Assembly (NCBI GenBank): GCA_030690415.1
Contig: JAUYGZ010000011.1
Coordinates: 86,699-150,698, forward strand
DNA: 64,000 bases
Source: a bacterium
Lineage (GTDB): Bacteria > Patescibacteriota > Gracilibacteria > JAUYGZ01
Reading direction: 5' to 3'
This document shows, one piece after another, positions 25,854 through 35,437 of this stretch. Positions within the stretch are counted from its first letter, which is position 1. Each line of letters starts with the position of its first letter. Under the pieces are notes generated by a model. It made no database searches, was not told where the DNA came from, and saw nothing but the letters and a program-made list of their open reading frames with translations. Made by a program: the position numbers and the translations under genes.

Positions 25854-28800
25854 ATGGCTGAACATACTCCTTCTCCTCAGGAAAAAGAAGCCTCTTCAGG
25901 AATCAGAATCACCCGACTCCACTCCCTTTTTATCGGAATAGGCGTATTGGCTCTCGTCGGATTATTTCTGATGATCTCCGCTTCGCCCGGAAAAAAAACC
26001 ATTCCGATATCCGAGATCCAGATTCAAAAAGTTTCCGCCAGCTCCGAGCTGCTCTTCCATTTCGACGAAGCGGTTAATCAGAAAAGCGTGGAAGAAGAGC
26101 TCGTCATCCCCGACGGGGTATCGGGTGATATCAGTTGGAAAGACGGCGTCATGATCTACGATCCTTCAGAGCCACTTGTGGAGGGGGCGAAATACCGCTT
26201 CGCCGTGACAAAAAAAGCGCTGAAGGCGGATAATACCGCCTTCGGGAAGCAGAAGGATTTCGCCTTCCAGGTCGCGGGCACTCCCCATCTCATCAGCCGC
26301 ATTCCAGAAATTGACGCCGTCGAAGTGCCCACGGATGGCAGCATCACCATGGTCTTCGACATGCCCATGATCCCCCTCACCCAGATCCAGGGCGCGGCAG
26401 CCGACCGCCGTTTCCAGGACTGGACAGCCACGATCAGCCCTCCCCTCCCGGGCCACTGGCGATGGCTGGGGACCACCACCATTGCTTACGTCCCTGACGA
26501 AGGCCTGAAAGCCGCCACGAAATATACGATCAGTGTTCCGGCAGGTATTTCCACGCCCCTGGGGGATCAGACTCAGGAAGACTATTCCTGGAGTTTTGAG
26601 ACCCAGCGTCCGGAGGCGCAAGCCATCAATCCGGTGCCGATCGAAGGTGAAACGATTCAGCAGTATGGCCCTAAAAGTCAGGTTCTTCTCAGCTTCAACC
26701 TGCCCATGAGCCTGGGATCGGCAAAGGATCACATTCGATTTTACAGGGAGGAGATAAACGCGTACAAAGATCCGGATCCCCTGGCCAACACCACTGAAAT
26801 GAGCCTGAAAGCTCATCGTTATCACCGGTTCGAAACAGAAAATGGCGCCGAAACAGACGAAACCACGCTTGTCCTCGAGCCTGTGGAGACTTTAGAGTTC
26901 AACGGTACTTACATGATCCAGATCAGCGCCGGTATCACCTCCACGGAGGGAGATCTCGGGAGTCCGGAAGATCAGTTTTTCCATTTTTCAACCGTGGGAG
27001 ACCTCACTGTAATGCGCGGCTACTACGAGTACTTCGGGATCCAGCTTGATTTTTCCAATTCCATTGTTGAGGAGACACTCAGGCCCAACCTCAGCATCGA
27101 TCCTCTTCCGGAAGACTGGGAAAACACCGATGTTCAGGTCTACAGCTGGGATAAGAGTTACCTCCGCTTTTACCCACAGCTGAGACCCAGCACCCTCTAC
27201 ACGGTTCGAATCAATACCGGCTTGAGGGACCAGTTCGGTCAATCACTCAAAGAACCCTACCAGTTCGAATTCACCACGGAGCCGGTTCCCTCCAGAGTCT
27301 TTATCCACTCTGATGGTGAGTTTGGCATCTTCGAGAGAGAAAGACCTCCCGTCTACTACCTCAACGCCGTCAACGTCTCTGAGCTCACCCTCAAGTTTAC
27401 ACCCCTCAGCCTGACGGACTTCCTGGACCTTCGTGAAAAACAGGAATCCTCCTATGACTTCCGACCCGATTTCTCAGGCTATAAAGACAGCAAGAGCCTG
27501 ACACTCCAGCCACCGAAAAAGGTTCACGATCAGTGGGAGGCGATTCCATTTGATCTCGAAGAACAGTGGGGAGAGCTGGGGAGCGGCATTTACGGATTCT
27601 CCATGCAGGCGCCCGAGTACACCGACTACAATGGCAACTCCATCATTGAGGTCCAGTATTTCGCGCTGACCGATATGGCGCTCACCCTCAAGAATTCCGG
27701 CAGCAAAGCCCTGGTCTGGTTGACGAATACCCAGACGGGAGAGCCCATCTCCGATGCCGTGATCCAGTTTTACAGCCTCAGCGGAGAGCTGCCTGTGTCC
27801 GGCAAAACTGACAGGTCTGGATTTTTCGAAGCGGATCTCCCTCTCGAAAAATTTGTCACTGGAGGCAACACCTATAGTCCCGAGTTTTATGTCATCGCCA
27901 GGAAAGATGACGACTTCACTTTCACAAGTAACAACTGGAATAACGGACTCGAACCCTACCAGTTCGGTCTTCCGACCAATTTCCAGGGAGTTGACGCCGC
28001 CGAGTACACGTCAGACAGCTATGTCTATACGGACAGGCCTATCTACAGGGCAGGCGATACGGTTCACTTCAAGGGTATTGTAAGGTTACGGGAGAACGCA
28101 AGCGGACAATTTTACATGCCCAAGAACACCCGAAAAGCCGTCGTGACGATCTCAGACGCTATGGGCCAAGAGGTGTACAATAAAACACTTGGGATCAATC
28201 CCTTTGGGAGCTTCGATGACCAGTTTAGCATCGATGAAGCAGGCTCTCTCGGCGATTACCGCCTGAACCTGCAGGTGACGCCGGACGGTGATCTGGAGGG
28301 GAATTATGGCGGTGCCAGTTTCTCTGTCCTTGCCTACCGCAAGCCGGAGTACCGGGTCGAGCTGATGCCTCAGCAGGAGGATTATTTTGACGATGACACG
28401 ATCAGCGTTGATATCGATGGATCCTACTACTTTGGAGCGCCTCTCAGCGGCGCGAAGCTCAACTGGCGGGCGCAGAGTACGGACTACTTCTTCAATCAGT
28501 ATACCGACGGCTACTATTCCTTCGCCCTGGAAGACGCCTGGTGCTGGTGGGACTGCGAGAGATCCACCTCCGAGATCACTTCCGGTGAAGGAGTTCTCGA
28601 CGACGAAGGGCATTTCCAGGTACAATTTCCTTTTGACCTCAATGACAAAAGCTTGAGTCAGGTCGCGACGATTGAAGCCGACGTCTTTGATCCCAATAAT
28701 CAGGTCGTCAGCAATAGAGTCTCTGTTCCGGTCCACAAGGCTAATATCTACGTGGGGATTCGACCACGGGACTATGCCGTCGCGCCAGGTGAAAAGGCTG

Positions 28801-31800
28801 GCGTGGAGCTCGTGACGGTCAATCCCGACGGCAGTCCAAAGCCGAACCAAAGTGTGACGATCAAGCTATTTACGAGGGAGTGGAATTCCATCCGAAAGAA
28901 AGGCGTAGATGGGAAATACTATTACGATAATGAACCGGAAGACACCTTCCTCCGCGAAACCTCGGTTCACACGGACGAAGAAGGTAAGGCTGTGGCCGAT
29001 CTGCTCATCGAAAAAGGAGGACAGCACCGATTCGTGGCTTCGGTCAAGGATGAAGAAGGGCGTGAAACGATTGCAGACACCAGCATTTATGCCTACTCCA
29101 GCACCTACATCAACTGGCCCCGGGCCAACAATGACCGCGTGGACATCATCGCCGACAAGCCCGAGTATCGGGTTGGTGACACCGCCAAATTACTCGTCAA
29201 ATCCCCTTTTCAGGGCGATAAGGTGAAAGCTCTGGTCACCGTCGAGCGGGAACAAATCATCAGCAAGAAAGTCATCACCGTCGAGAGCAACGCCCAGGCC
29301 ATCGAAATTCCCATCACCGAAGATCTGATCCCCAATGCCTTCGTATCCGTCGTCATCATCAAGCCCCGCGACGGCGAAACCTTCAACGAAAACGGACTTG
29401 ATACGGGCACTCCTGCATTTCGCATCGGCTATACCCGTCTACGGGTTGAAACCAGCCGAAAAGAGCTCAGCCTGGGCATCACCACCGACAAGCCCAAGTA
29501 CGGCCCAGGTGAAACGGTTCAGGTCAGCCTTTCCGCCAAAGACTGGGAAGGTAATCCCGTACAAGCAGAGCTTTCACTCGGTGTTGTGGATCTGAGCGTG
29601 CTTGCCCTTACCGGATTCCAGCTGCCAGACCTTGTCGATGTCTTCTACAGCCAGCGCGGCCTTGGCATCAATACCACTCAGACTCTTTTGTATCTGATCG
29701 AGAGATTCAAGCCCGGATCCAAAGGGGGTGGGGGAGCTGATCCCGAGATGAAGCAGCGTGGAAATTTCAAAGACACCGCCTACTGGGATCCCTCCATTTT
29801 CACGAATGAGAAAGGAGAGGCTTCTGTCACCTTTGAGCTTCCTGATAATCTCACCACCTGGCAGCTCCTTGCCGTCGCGAACACAAAGGAGCACAGCTTC
29901 GGCGCCAAAGTCATGACCATTATCGAAACCAAGAAGGTCATCCTCCGCCCCGTCCGACCCCGATTCGCTGTCGCGGAAGATGAAATCAAAATCGGCGCCA
30001 TTGTCCACAACTTCCTCCCGGGGAAGAAGACCTTCAGCGTCACCTTGCAGGGCTCCGGCTTCACTCCACAGGGGGAAATGACCCAGAGCATCAGCCTCGA
30101 AGAAGACGCCCAGGGTAAGCTGCTCTTTCCGGTTCGGGCTGACTTTGTCGATGAGATGACACTCACGTTCGCCGCGAAGACCGAAGGAGGCCAGGATGAA
30201 ATTGTGGAAAAAATTCCCGTCTACGTCTTCGGCACGCCACAGTCTGTCGCTACCTCCGGAGTTACGGAAGATAAAATGGTTGAATCAGTCCTGGTTCCAA
30301 CCCTTGAAGACGCCCGTGAAGGTGAGCTCAGCATCACCGTCGCGCCAACCCTGGGCACTTACCTGACCAATGGGCTCCAGTACCTCGCCACCTACCCCTA
30401 CGGCTGCGCGGAGCAGGTCATGTCCAGCTTTCTGCCAAACGTGGTGCTCAAGAGCCTTCAGGGTTTTGAAGCCTTCAAAATTGTCGATGATGTAACCCTG
30501 GAAAAAAATGTTTCAGAAGGCCTGCAGATGTTGTACAGCTACCAGCATGGTGATGGAGGATTCGGATACTGGCAAAGCAGTCCGCGGAGCTACGCCTACC
30601 TCTCGGCCTACATTCTCTTCGGTCTCCAAAAATCCCAACAGGCGGGTTACAGCGTTGACCAGGGAGTCATTGACCGCACGAGAGATTATCTGGACGGAGT
30701 GCTTCGAACCCAAAATTTGGAGGAATACCTCGATCTCGCGACCCGTGCCTTTATTCTCTACGTTCTCGCGGAAGGCGGCGGCGTGGACGCCAGTCTTGTC
30801 GACAATCTCTACCAGTCTCACGAGCAGTTACCGGTCTTCGGGCAGGCCATGTTGGCCATGACCCTGCACCATGGGGGTACCTCGTCAGCACTTGAAAAAG
30901 CCAACAGTCTTATCGAAGTCATCCTTCAGCGTGCGAAAGTGGATGCACGTGGGACACATTTCGAAGAAAAGATGAGTCAAAATTATCGTTCACTGATGAA
31001 CACCAATACACGGACGACAGCGCTGGTTTTGCAGGCTCTCGTCCGCCTGCAGCCGGAGCATCCCCTCATCCCCCGCGTCGTCCGCTATCTTCTTGCGGTT
31101 CGTGAACAAGGGCATTGGGACACCACCCAGTCGACGACCATGAGTCTGCTGGCCTTCATCGAGTTTCTCCGGAACACGGGTGAGTTGAGCGGAGACTTCA
31201 CAGCGGATGTGACGGTGGGAGAAAAAGATCTCCTGGATAAACCATTCAACAGTGAGAATATCTTGACCCGTGAAAAAGTCAGTCTGGCTCTGGATGAAAT
31301 GACTCGCGGCGAAGAAAATCTGATTGGCATCGCGAAAGAAGGAAGCGGCCGTCTCTATTACGATCTGCTTCTGAGCTATTTCTACACGGCCGACATCATT
31401 CCTCCGGCGGATGAAGGAATCGGAATTGCGCGGGAAATGGAAACCGTGGGAGAGGACAAAGACGGTGTGGTGAATACTGGCGACACTTACCGCGTCACCC
31501 TGACGATTACCGTACCACGGGACCGTCATTTCGTGGCGGTCGAGAGCCCCATCCCTGCCGGAATGGAGCTCATTGATCTCCGCTTACAAACCACGCAACA
31601 AAGCCTGCTGGAAGACGAAGCAAATGACACTGATGGATGGATGGGCTATTGGGATAGTCAGCTCTGGCGTTTCAATCACATCGAGTACCGGGATGACCAG
31701 GTCTTTCTCTTTGCGGACGAACTACCGATGGGAGTGTACCAGTACGAGTACCTGGTCCGGGCCACGACTCCCGGGAAGTACCACTACCGGCCCGCCAGAG

Positions 31801-31868
31801 TTTACGAGATGTACTTTCCCGAGACCTTTGGTCAGACGGGTGGGGATTGGTTTGATGTGGCAGAGTGA
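25854..31868 (+). CDS. Bacterial alpha-2-macroglobulin (thioester type)
   Basis: This 2004-residue protein is anchored by one N-terminal membrane helix (about 22-43) and has no lipobox. Multiple Ig-like/MG domains follow (about 50-1200), including a large region with YVYTDRPIYRAGDTVHFKGI, a sequence characteristic of bacterial A2M. The A2M domain has YWDPSIFTNEKGEASVTFELPD, and the thioester motif CAEQ has C1518 and Q1521 within YPYGCAEQ. A terpenoid-cyclase-like helical toroid follows (about 1500-1790), then the receptor-binding-like C-terminus. These proteins trap proteases that reach the cell wall. It overlaps or abuts pbpC, the usual partner in Gram-negative bacteria. The pairing in a lineage thought to lack an outer membrane is unusual. 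Confidence 0.93.
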   Translation: MAEHTPSPQEKEASSGIRITRLHSLFIGIGVLALVGLFLMISASPGKKTIPISEIQIQKVSASSELLFHFDEAVNQKSVEEELVIPDGVSGDISWKDGVMIYDPSEPLVEGAKYRFAVTKKALKADNTAFGKQKDFAFQVAGTPHLISRIPEIDAVEVPTDGSITMVFDMPMIPLTQIQGAAADRRFQDWTATISPPLPGHWRWLGTTTIAYVPDEGLKAATKYTISVPAGISTPLGDQTQEDYSWSFETQRPEAQAINPVPIEGETIQQYGPKSQVLLSFNLPMSLGSAKDHIRFYREEINAYKDPDPLANTTEMSLKAHRYHRFETENGAETDETTLVLEPVETLEFNGTYMIQISAGITSTEGDLGSPEDQFFHFSTVGDLTVMRGYYEYFGIQLDFSNSIVEETLRPNLSIDPLPEDWENTDVQVYSWDKSYLRFYPQLRPSTLYTVRINTGLRDQFGQSLKEPYQFEFTTEPVPSRVFIHSDGEFGIFERERPPVYYLNAVNVSELTLKFTPLSLTDFLDLREKQESSYDFRPDFSGYKDSKSLTLQPPKKVHDQWEAIPFDLEEQWGELGSGIYGFSMQAPEYTDYNGNSIIEVQYFALTDMALTLKNSGSKALVWLTNTQTGEPISDAVIQFYSLSGELPVSGKTDRSGFFEADLPLEKFVTGGNTYSPEFYVIARKDDDFTFTSNNWNNGLEPYQFGLPTNFQGVDAAEYTSDSYVYTDRPIYRAGDTVHFKGIVRLRENASGQFYMPKNTRKAVVTISDAMGQEVYNKTLGINPFGSFDDQFSIDEAGSLGDYRLNLQVTPDGDLEGNYGGASFSVLAYRKPEYRVELMPQQEDYFDDDTISVDIDGSYYFGAPLSGAKLNWRAQSTDYFFNQYTDGYYSFALEDAWCWWDCERSTSEITSGEGVLDDEGHFQVQFPFDLNDKSLSQVATIEADVFDPNNQVVSNRVSVPVHKANIYVGIRPRDYAVAPGEKAGVELVTVNPDGSPKPNQSVTIKLFTREWNSIRKKGVDGKYYYDNEPEDTFLRETSVHTDEEGKAVADLLIEKGGQHRFVASVKDEEGRETIADTSIYAYSSTYINWPRANNDRVDIIADKPEYRVGDTAKLLVKSPFQGDKVKALVTVEREQIISKKVITVESNAQAIEIPITEDLIPNAFVSVVIIKPRDGETFNENGLDTGTPAFRIGYTRLRVETSRKELSLGITTDKPKYGPGETVQVSLSAKDWEGNPVQAELSLGVVDLSVLALTGFQLPDLVDVFYSQRGLGINTTQTLLYLIERFKPGSKGGGGADPEMKQRGNFKDTAYWDPSIFTNEKGEASVTFELPDNLTTWQLLAVANTKEHSFGAKVMTIIETKKVILRPVRPRFAVAEDEIKIGAIVHNFLPGKKTFSVTLQGSGFTPQGEMTQSISLEEDAQGKLLFPVRADFVDEMTLTFAAKTEGGQDEIVEKIPVYVFGTPQSVATSGVTEDKMVESVLVPTLEDAREGELSITVAPTLGTYLTNGLQYLATYPYGCAEQVMSSFLPNVVLKSLQGFEAFKIVDDVTLEKNVSEGLQMLYSYQHGDGGFGYWQSSPRSYAYLSAYILFGLQKSQQAGYSVDQGVIDRTRDYLDGVLRTQNLEEYLDLATRAFILYVLAEGGGVDASLVDNLYQSHEQLPVFGQAMLAMTLHHGGTSSALEKANSLIEVILQRAKVDARGTHFEEKMSQNYRSLMNTNTRTTALVLQALVRLQPEHPLIPRVVRYLLAVREQGHWDTTQSTTMSLLAFIEFLRNTGELSGDFTADVTVGEKDLLDKPFNSENILTREKVSLALDEMTRGEENLIGIAKEGSGRLYYDLLLSYFYTADIIPPADEGIGIAREMETVGEDKDGVVNTGDTYRVTLTITVPRDRHFVAVESPIPAGMELIDLRLQTTQQSLLEDEANDTDGWMGYWDSQLWRFNHIEYRDDQVFLFADELPMGVYQYEYLVRATTPGKYHYRPARVYEMYFPETFGQTGGDWFDVAE

Positions 31869-31882
31869 GCTTTTTGAACCTC

Positions 31883-34375
31883 ATGAAACAATCAATCCCC
31901 CTTAAACTGCTCTTGGCAGGACTCGCTGGAGTCCTCCTCCTTCTGCTCTGGCCCCTCCCTCCCCAGCTCCTTATCCCCTCAGGCCACCCTCCTGTTCGAA
32001 TAGAGGACCGGAATGGAAAGCTGCTCTATGAGCTCCGACATCCGGATTACGGCAGTCAGGAGTTTTTGGGCTTCGAGTCCATTCCTCAGAATATCCTCCT
32101 GGCTCTTCTGGCGACCGAGGATCGAAGTTTTTTCTCTCACTGGGGGGTAAGGCCATTCAGCATCTTTCGGGCACTCTGGCAGAATTATACAGCCGGAAAA
32201 GTTATCTCGGGCGGGAGTACCATCACCCAACAACTGGTTCGAAATCGTCTTCAGCCAAAAAGCCGGGGTTACGCCTACAAAATCTACGAGATGTTCCTTG
32301 CGCTTAAGCTCGAGACACGACTGAGCAAAGTGGAAATCCTGGAGGCTTATCTAAACTCCGCCTACTTTGGCCAGCAGGCCTACGGTATTGCCGCAGCCAG
32401 CAAGACCTACTTCGGCAAGTCAGTCGCGGAGCTCTCTCGGGCCGAGTCTGCTCTCTTGGTCGGCCTCCTCCAGTCCCCCAGCGGATACAATCCTTTCCAG
32501 GATTTCGAAGCCGCCAAGAAACGTCAGGAGTTGGTTCTCAAGTCCCTCAAGGACACTCAGTTCATCAGTACTGCCGAGTATGAAGAAGCTCTGGAAGAGC
32601 CTATCAAACTCGTGAGCACTCGCGTTGATATCAGAGCCCCCCACTTTGTCTTTTGGGTGCTGAGTAACTCACCCCCTTGGTCCCCCTCTCTTCCGCCTGT
32701 CTCTCCGAAGCCAGCCAGGAATGAGGAAGGAGGCGAAGGAGGAAAGAGAGGGGGAAACCGAGCGTTAAGCGAGGAGGGGGTGAGTTTTATTACCACCACA
32801 CTCGACCTCGATCTGCAAACCGAGACAGAGCTTATTGTTCGCAACAAACTGGCGGAGTTGAAAGACAAAAACGTCACGTCCGCTGCTGTCGTCATACTCG
32901 ACGCGCATACGGGAGAGATCCTTGCGATGGTGGGGTCCGCGGATTATTTTGATTCAAGCCATGATGGGCAGGTCAACGTTGCCATTTCTCCACGCCAGCC
33001 AGGTTCAGCCCTCAAACCTTTCACCTACGCGCTCGCGCTCACCCGGGGAGATACCGCCGCTAGCACAGTTGCCGATATCGAAACTCAGTTCTTCACTCAG
33101 GAGGGCAATCCTTACATCCCAAGAAATTACGATTACGGCTACCACGGCCTGGTGCGCTACCGCGAAGCTCTGGCAAACTCTTACAACATTCCGGCCGTCA
33201 AAGTTCTGGAAAAAGTCGGGGTGGGCAGGCTCCTCAGCTTCCTCTCAGGAGCCGGTATCAGCACTTTGACCCAATCACCGGAATTCTACGGCATCGCCCT
33301 CACGCTGGGCAGCGGAGAGGTGACCTTGCTCGAGCTCACACAGGCCTTCGGGATCTTTCCCAGGGAAGGAAAGACTCTGCCGATTACCGCTACCTCTGCT
33401 GGGGTTGGAGTTCCCCCTTTCAAGGGGGTTAGGGGGTTAGGAGGAGACGCAGAGGGATCTCAAATCCTCGACCCTAAAGTTGCCTGGCTGATTTCCAGTA
33501 TCCTCAGCGACGAAGAAGCCCGCATCCCGGAATTCGGAGAAAGCGGACCCCTCAGCTTTGACTTCCCCGTGGCCGCGAAGACCGGCACGACCAGAAACTC
33601 TCGTGACAACTGGACCGTCGGATTCACACCCGACCGCATCGTGGGTGTCTGGGTTGGCAATGTCGACAATTCCCCGATGCGGAATACCAGCGGTATCAGC
33701 GGAGCCGGGCCCATCTTTCATGACGTCATGCAGGCCGCGACAAAAAATCTCCAGCCCAAATCATTCCCGCGCCCACAGGGCATGGTACAAAAAGAAATCT
33801 GTCGGCTTTCCGGAAAACTCCCAACGGAATTTTGCTCTCATACCATGAAGGAATGGTTCATCGCGGGGACGGAGCCACGGGAAGAAGATGATCTGTTTCA
33901 AAGCGTCCCGATTGATACCCGAAACGGGTTGAAAGCGACAGGGGGCTGTGACCAACACTTCGTTCACTCTGAAGTCTTTGTCTTTTTCCCGGCGGAGCTG
34001 CAGCGATGGGCCAGGGAAAACGGCTGGAAGCAGCCGCCGACTCAGAGTTCAGAGCTTTGTGGAGGGGCTATTTCTAGCTCACCTCCTGTCACGGCTGATC
34101 GCGTGACATCCCCCTCTCTTCGTATCACCAAACCCCATCAGGGAGATAGCTTCCAGCTGGATCCCCTCATTCCCGATGAGAACGAGAAAATAATCCTTGA
34201 AGCCAGAACAGGATCAGAGGTTCAAGCGCTCCAGTGGTACGTCAATGGAGAGCTGGTCGGTTCAGCTGAGGCACCGGACTTTCGGCTTGAATGGCAGCCG
34301 GAGGCAGGATTGGCTGAAATTTTAGCCAAAAATGGGGATGAATCAGTTCGTATCGAGATAGAGGTACTCGACTAA
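31883..34375 (+). CDS. pbpC: Penicillin-binding protein 1C
   Basis: The protein has 830 residues from the ATG at 31883, 12 bases after the A2M stop; a GTG overlapping that stop (31865) is possible but puts six extra residues before the membrane signal. An N-terminal membrane helix is followed by the glycosyltransferase domain (EDRSFFSHWGV, GGSTITQQLVRN). The transpeptidase domain has S375-x-x-K378 (PGSALK), SYN and K566-T-G. A C-terminal BiPBP-like beta domain ends the protein. It polymerises and cross-links peptidoglycan. Two inserts that normal PBP1C lacks interrupt it: a Pro/Gly-rich segment before ITTTLDLDLQ and GVGVPPFKGVRGLGG. Both are encoded by palindromic DNA. Confidence 0.93.
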   Translation: MKQSIPLKLLLAGLAGVLLLLLWPLPPQLLIPSGHPPVRIEDRNGKLLYELRHPDYGSQEFLGFESIPQNILLALLATEDRSFFSHWGVRPFSIFRALWQNYTAGKVISGGSTITQQLVRNRLQPKSRGYAYKIYEMFLALKLETRLSKVEILEAYLNSAYFGQQAYGIAAASKTYFGKSVAELSRAESALLVGLLQSPSGYNPFQDFEAAKKRQELVLKSLKDTQFISTAEYEEALEEPIKLVSTRVDIRAPHFVFWVLSNSPPWSPSLPPVSPKPARNEEGGEGGKRGGNRALSEEGVSFITTTLDLDLQTETELIVRNKLAELKDKNVTSAAVVILDAHTGEILAMVGSADYFDSSHDGQVNVAISPRQPGSALKPFTYALALTRGDTAASTVADIETQFFTQEGNPYIPRNYDYGYHGLVRYREALANSYNIPAVKVLEKVGVGRLLSFLSGAGISTLTQSPEFYGIALTLGSGEVTLLELTQAFGIFPREGKTLPITATSAGVGVPPFKGVRGLGGDAEGSQILDPKVAWLISSILSDEEARIPEFGESGPLSFDFPVAAKTGTTRNSRDNWTVGFTPDRIVGVWVGNVDNSPMRNTSGISGAGPIFHDVMQAATKNLQPKSFPRPQGMVQKEICRLSGKLPTEFCSHTMKEWFIAGTEPREEDDLFQSVPIDTRNGLKATGGCDQHFVHSEVFVFFPAELQRWARENGWKQPPTQSSELCGGAISSSPPVTADRVTSPSLRITKPHQGDSFQLDPLIPDENEKIILEARTGSEVQALQWYVNGELVGSAEAPDFRLEWQPEAGLAEILAKNGDESVRIEIEVLD
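32666..32786. repeat. Palindromic insert in frame within pbpC
   Basis: AACTCACCCCCT (32666-32677) and its exact complement AGGGGGTGAGTT (32775-32786) bound a 121-base segment. Its inner arms (TCCCCCTCTCTT and a near complement, AAGAGAGGGGG) pair as well. It encodes a Pro/Gly/Arg-rich loop at the junction of the two PBP domains and keeps the frame. Confidence 0.65.
33413..33428. repeat. Second palindromic insert in pbpC
   Basis: CCCCCTT (33413-33419) and AAGGGGG (33422-33428) form a 7-bp stem with a TC loop. A direct repeat GGGGGTTA follows. The element encodes PPFKGVRGLGG within a surface loop and keeps the frame. Confidence 0.55.
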
Positions 34376-34380
34376 AAAAG

Positions 34381-34413
34381 GGTTGGATAGGAAAATAAAG
34401 TATTTATCCAACC
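34381..34413. terminator. Stem-loop between pbpC and purE
   Basis: GGTTGGATA (34381-34389) and TATCCAACC (34405-34413) form a perfect 9-bp stem with an A-rich loop. The genes converge here, so it could act on both strands. The U-tract is weak on either side. Confidence 0.5.
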
Positions 34414-34416
34414 AAT

Positions 34417-34917
34417 CTACTCATTCTTCCCCCTTCCCTCCTCCGCCATCTGAGATTTGTAGTTCACCAGTTTTTTCGCCAGTTCCGCGTCACCCAGCGC
34501 CAGGATTTGCACCGCCAAAATGCCGGCATTCATCGCGCCATCGATCGCGACGGTAGCGACAGGGACTCCTTTTGGCATTTGCACCATCGAGAGCAGGCTA
34601 TCCAGTCCTCCGGTTGACTTGCTCAGGCAGGGTACGCCGATCACCGGCAAGGTCGTCTTCGCCGCCACCACGCCCCCCAGATGCGCCGCCATACCGGCCC
34701 CGCAAATAAAGACCTTCACTCCCCTCCTAGGGGCCTCAGCCACATATTTCTCCAGATCATCCGGATTCCGATGCGCTGACATTACTTTGATTTCCGCCGG
34801 AACAGCAAAGTCACTCAAAATGGCATGGGCTTTCGCCATCGTTTCGAGATCCGAGTCACTGCCCATGAGGATGGCGACATAAGGGTGTTCGACGGCCGTG
34901 AAATCGGAGATTTTCAT
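34417..34917 (-). CDS. purE: 5-(carboxyamino)imidazole ribonucleotide mutase
   Basis: This 166-residue class I PurE carries the GSDSDLETM phosphate-binding turn, the SAHRNPDDL segment with the catalytic His, and GAGMAAHLGGVVA with GVPCLSKSTGGLDSLLS. It interconverts N5-CAIR and CAIR in purine synthesis. The length is normal. No purK or other purine gene lies in the window, so it stands alone here. A good promoter lies just upstream (34945-34973). The gene converges with pbpC across a stem-loop. Confidence 0.96.
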   Translation of the reverse strand: MKISDFTAVEHPYVAILMGSDSDLETMAKAHAILSDFAVPAEIKVMSAHRNPDDLEKYVAEAPRRGVKVFICGAGMAAHLGGVVAAKTTLPVIGVPCLSKSTGGLDSLLSMVQMPKGVPVATVAIDGAMNAGILAVQILALGDAELAKKLVNYKSQMAEEGRGKNE

Positions 34918-34944
34918 TATTTTTAGATGTCATTAACTGATATG

Positions 34945-34973
34945 AGTATAACAAAAAAATGTCCCTTTGTCAG
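34945..34973 (-). promoter_or_regulatory. Promoter of purE
   Basis: On the minus strand CTGACA (34968-34973) and TATACT (34945-34950) are 17 bases apart. The start codon at 34917 is about 27 bases further on. Confidence 0.6.
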
Positions 34974-34990
34974 TGTGATCAGGTCCATTA

Positions 34991-35374
34991 TTATTTACCT
35001 TGTGATAGTGGTAACTGAGTGAAAACCATCTCGGAGAGAATCTCATCAACAAGTGGCGTCTGACTTGAGTGTATCTCAGTCCTGAGTTGTACGATTTGAC
35101 CTCTGTCTTCATGAGGAAACAAGCTTACGTCAAAGCCTAAAACATCGTGAGCACTGAGCTGATCTTCTACTCCGTTCATTTGGATAATAAGTAGAATTTG
35201 TGCAGCCTTTTCGCGAATCTTTTCTCGTTGCGTTTCGAGGGGGTCGGGAGGAATCGAAGGAATGCGATCACTGTATTTTTTAATCGCCTGAAGAGACTGC
35301 TCTTCAAGCCGTATCAATTCATCTTCCGTCGGTTCTTCACTATCAAATTGAGGGAGTCGATCTGAGTGGGACAT
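34991..35374 (-). CDS. Hypothetical acidic cytosolic protein
   Basis: This 127-residue protein is rich in Glu, Asp and Gln, with two helical segments and no signal or membrane segment. I recognise no family. The frame opens upstream to 35434, but that start would be TTG; the ATG at 35374 is preferred. It follows the DHH gene on the same strand by 63 bases and may share its promoter. Confidence 0.55.
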   Translation of the reverse strand: MSHSDRLPQFDSEEPTEDELIRLEEQSLQAIKKYSDRIPSIPPDPLETQREKIREKAAQILLIIQMNGVEDQLSAHDVLGFDVSLFPHEDRGQIVQLRTEIHSSQTPLVDEILSEMVFTQLPLSQGK

Positions 35375-35437
35375 AATAAAAAAACTAACGGATAAAACAG
35401 CGGCAGTGTACCGAGCATTGTGCAGTTCTGTCAATCA

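Noticed and set aside
32666..32786. Frameshift or pseudogene in pbpC
   Set aside because: The frame stays open and all catalytic motifs follow in order after the insert.
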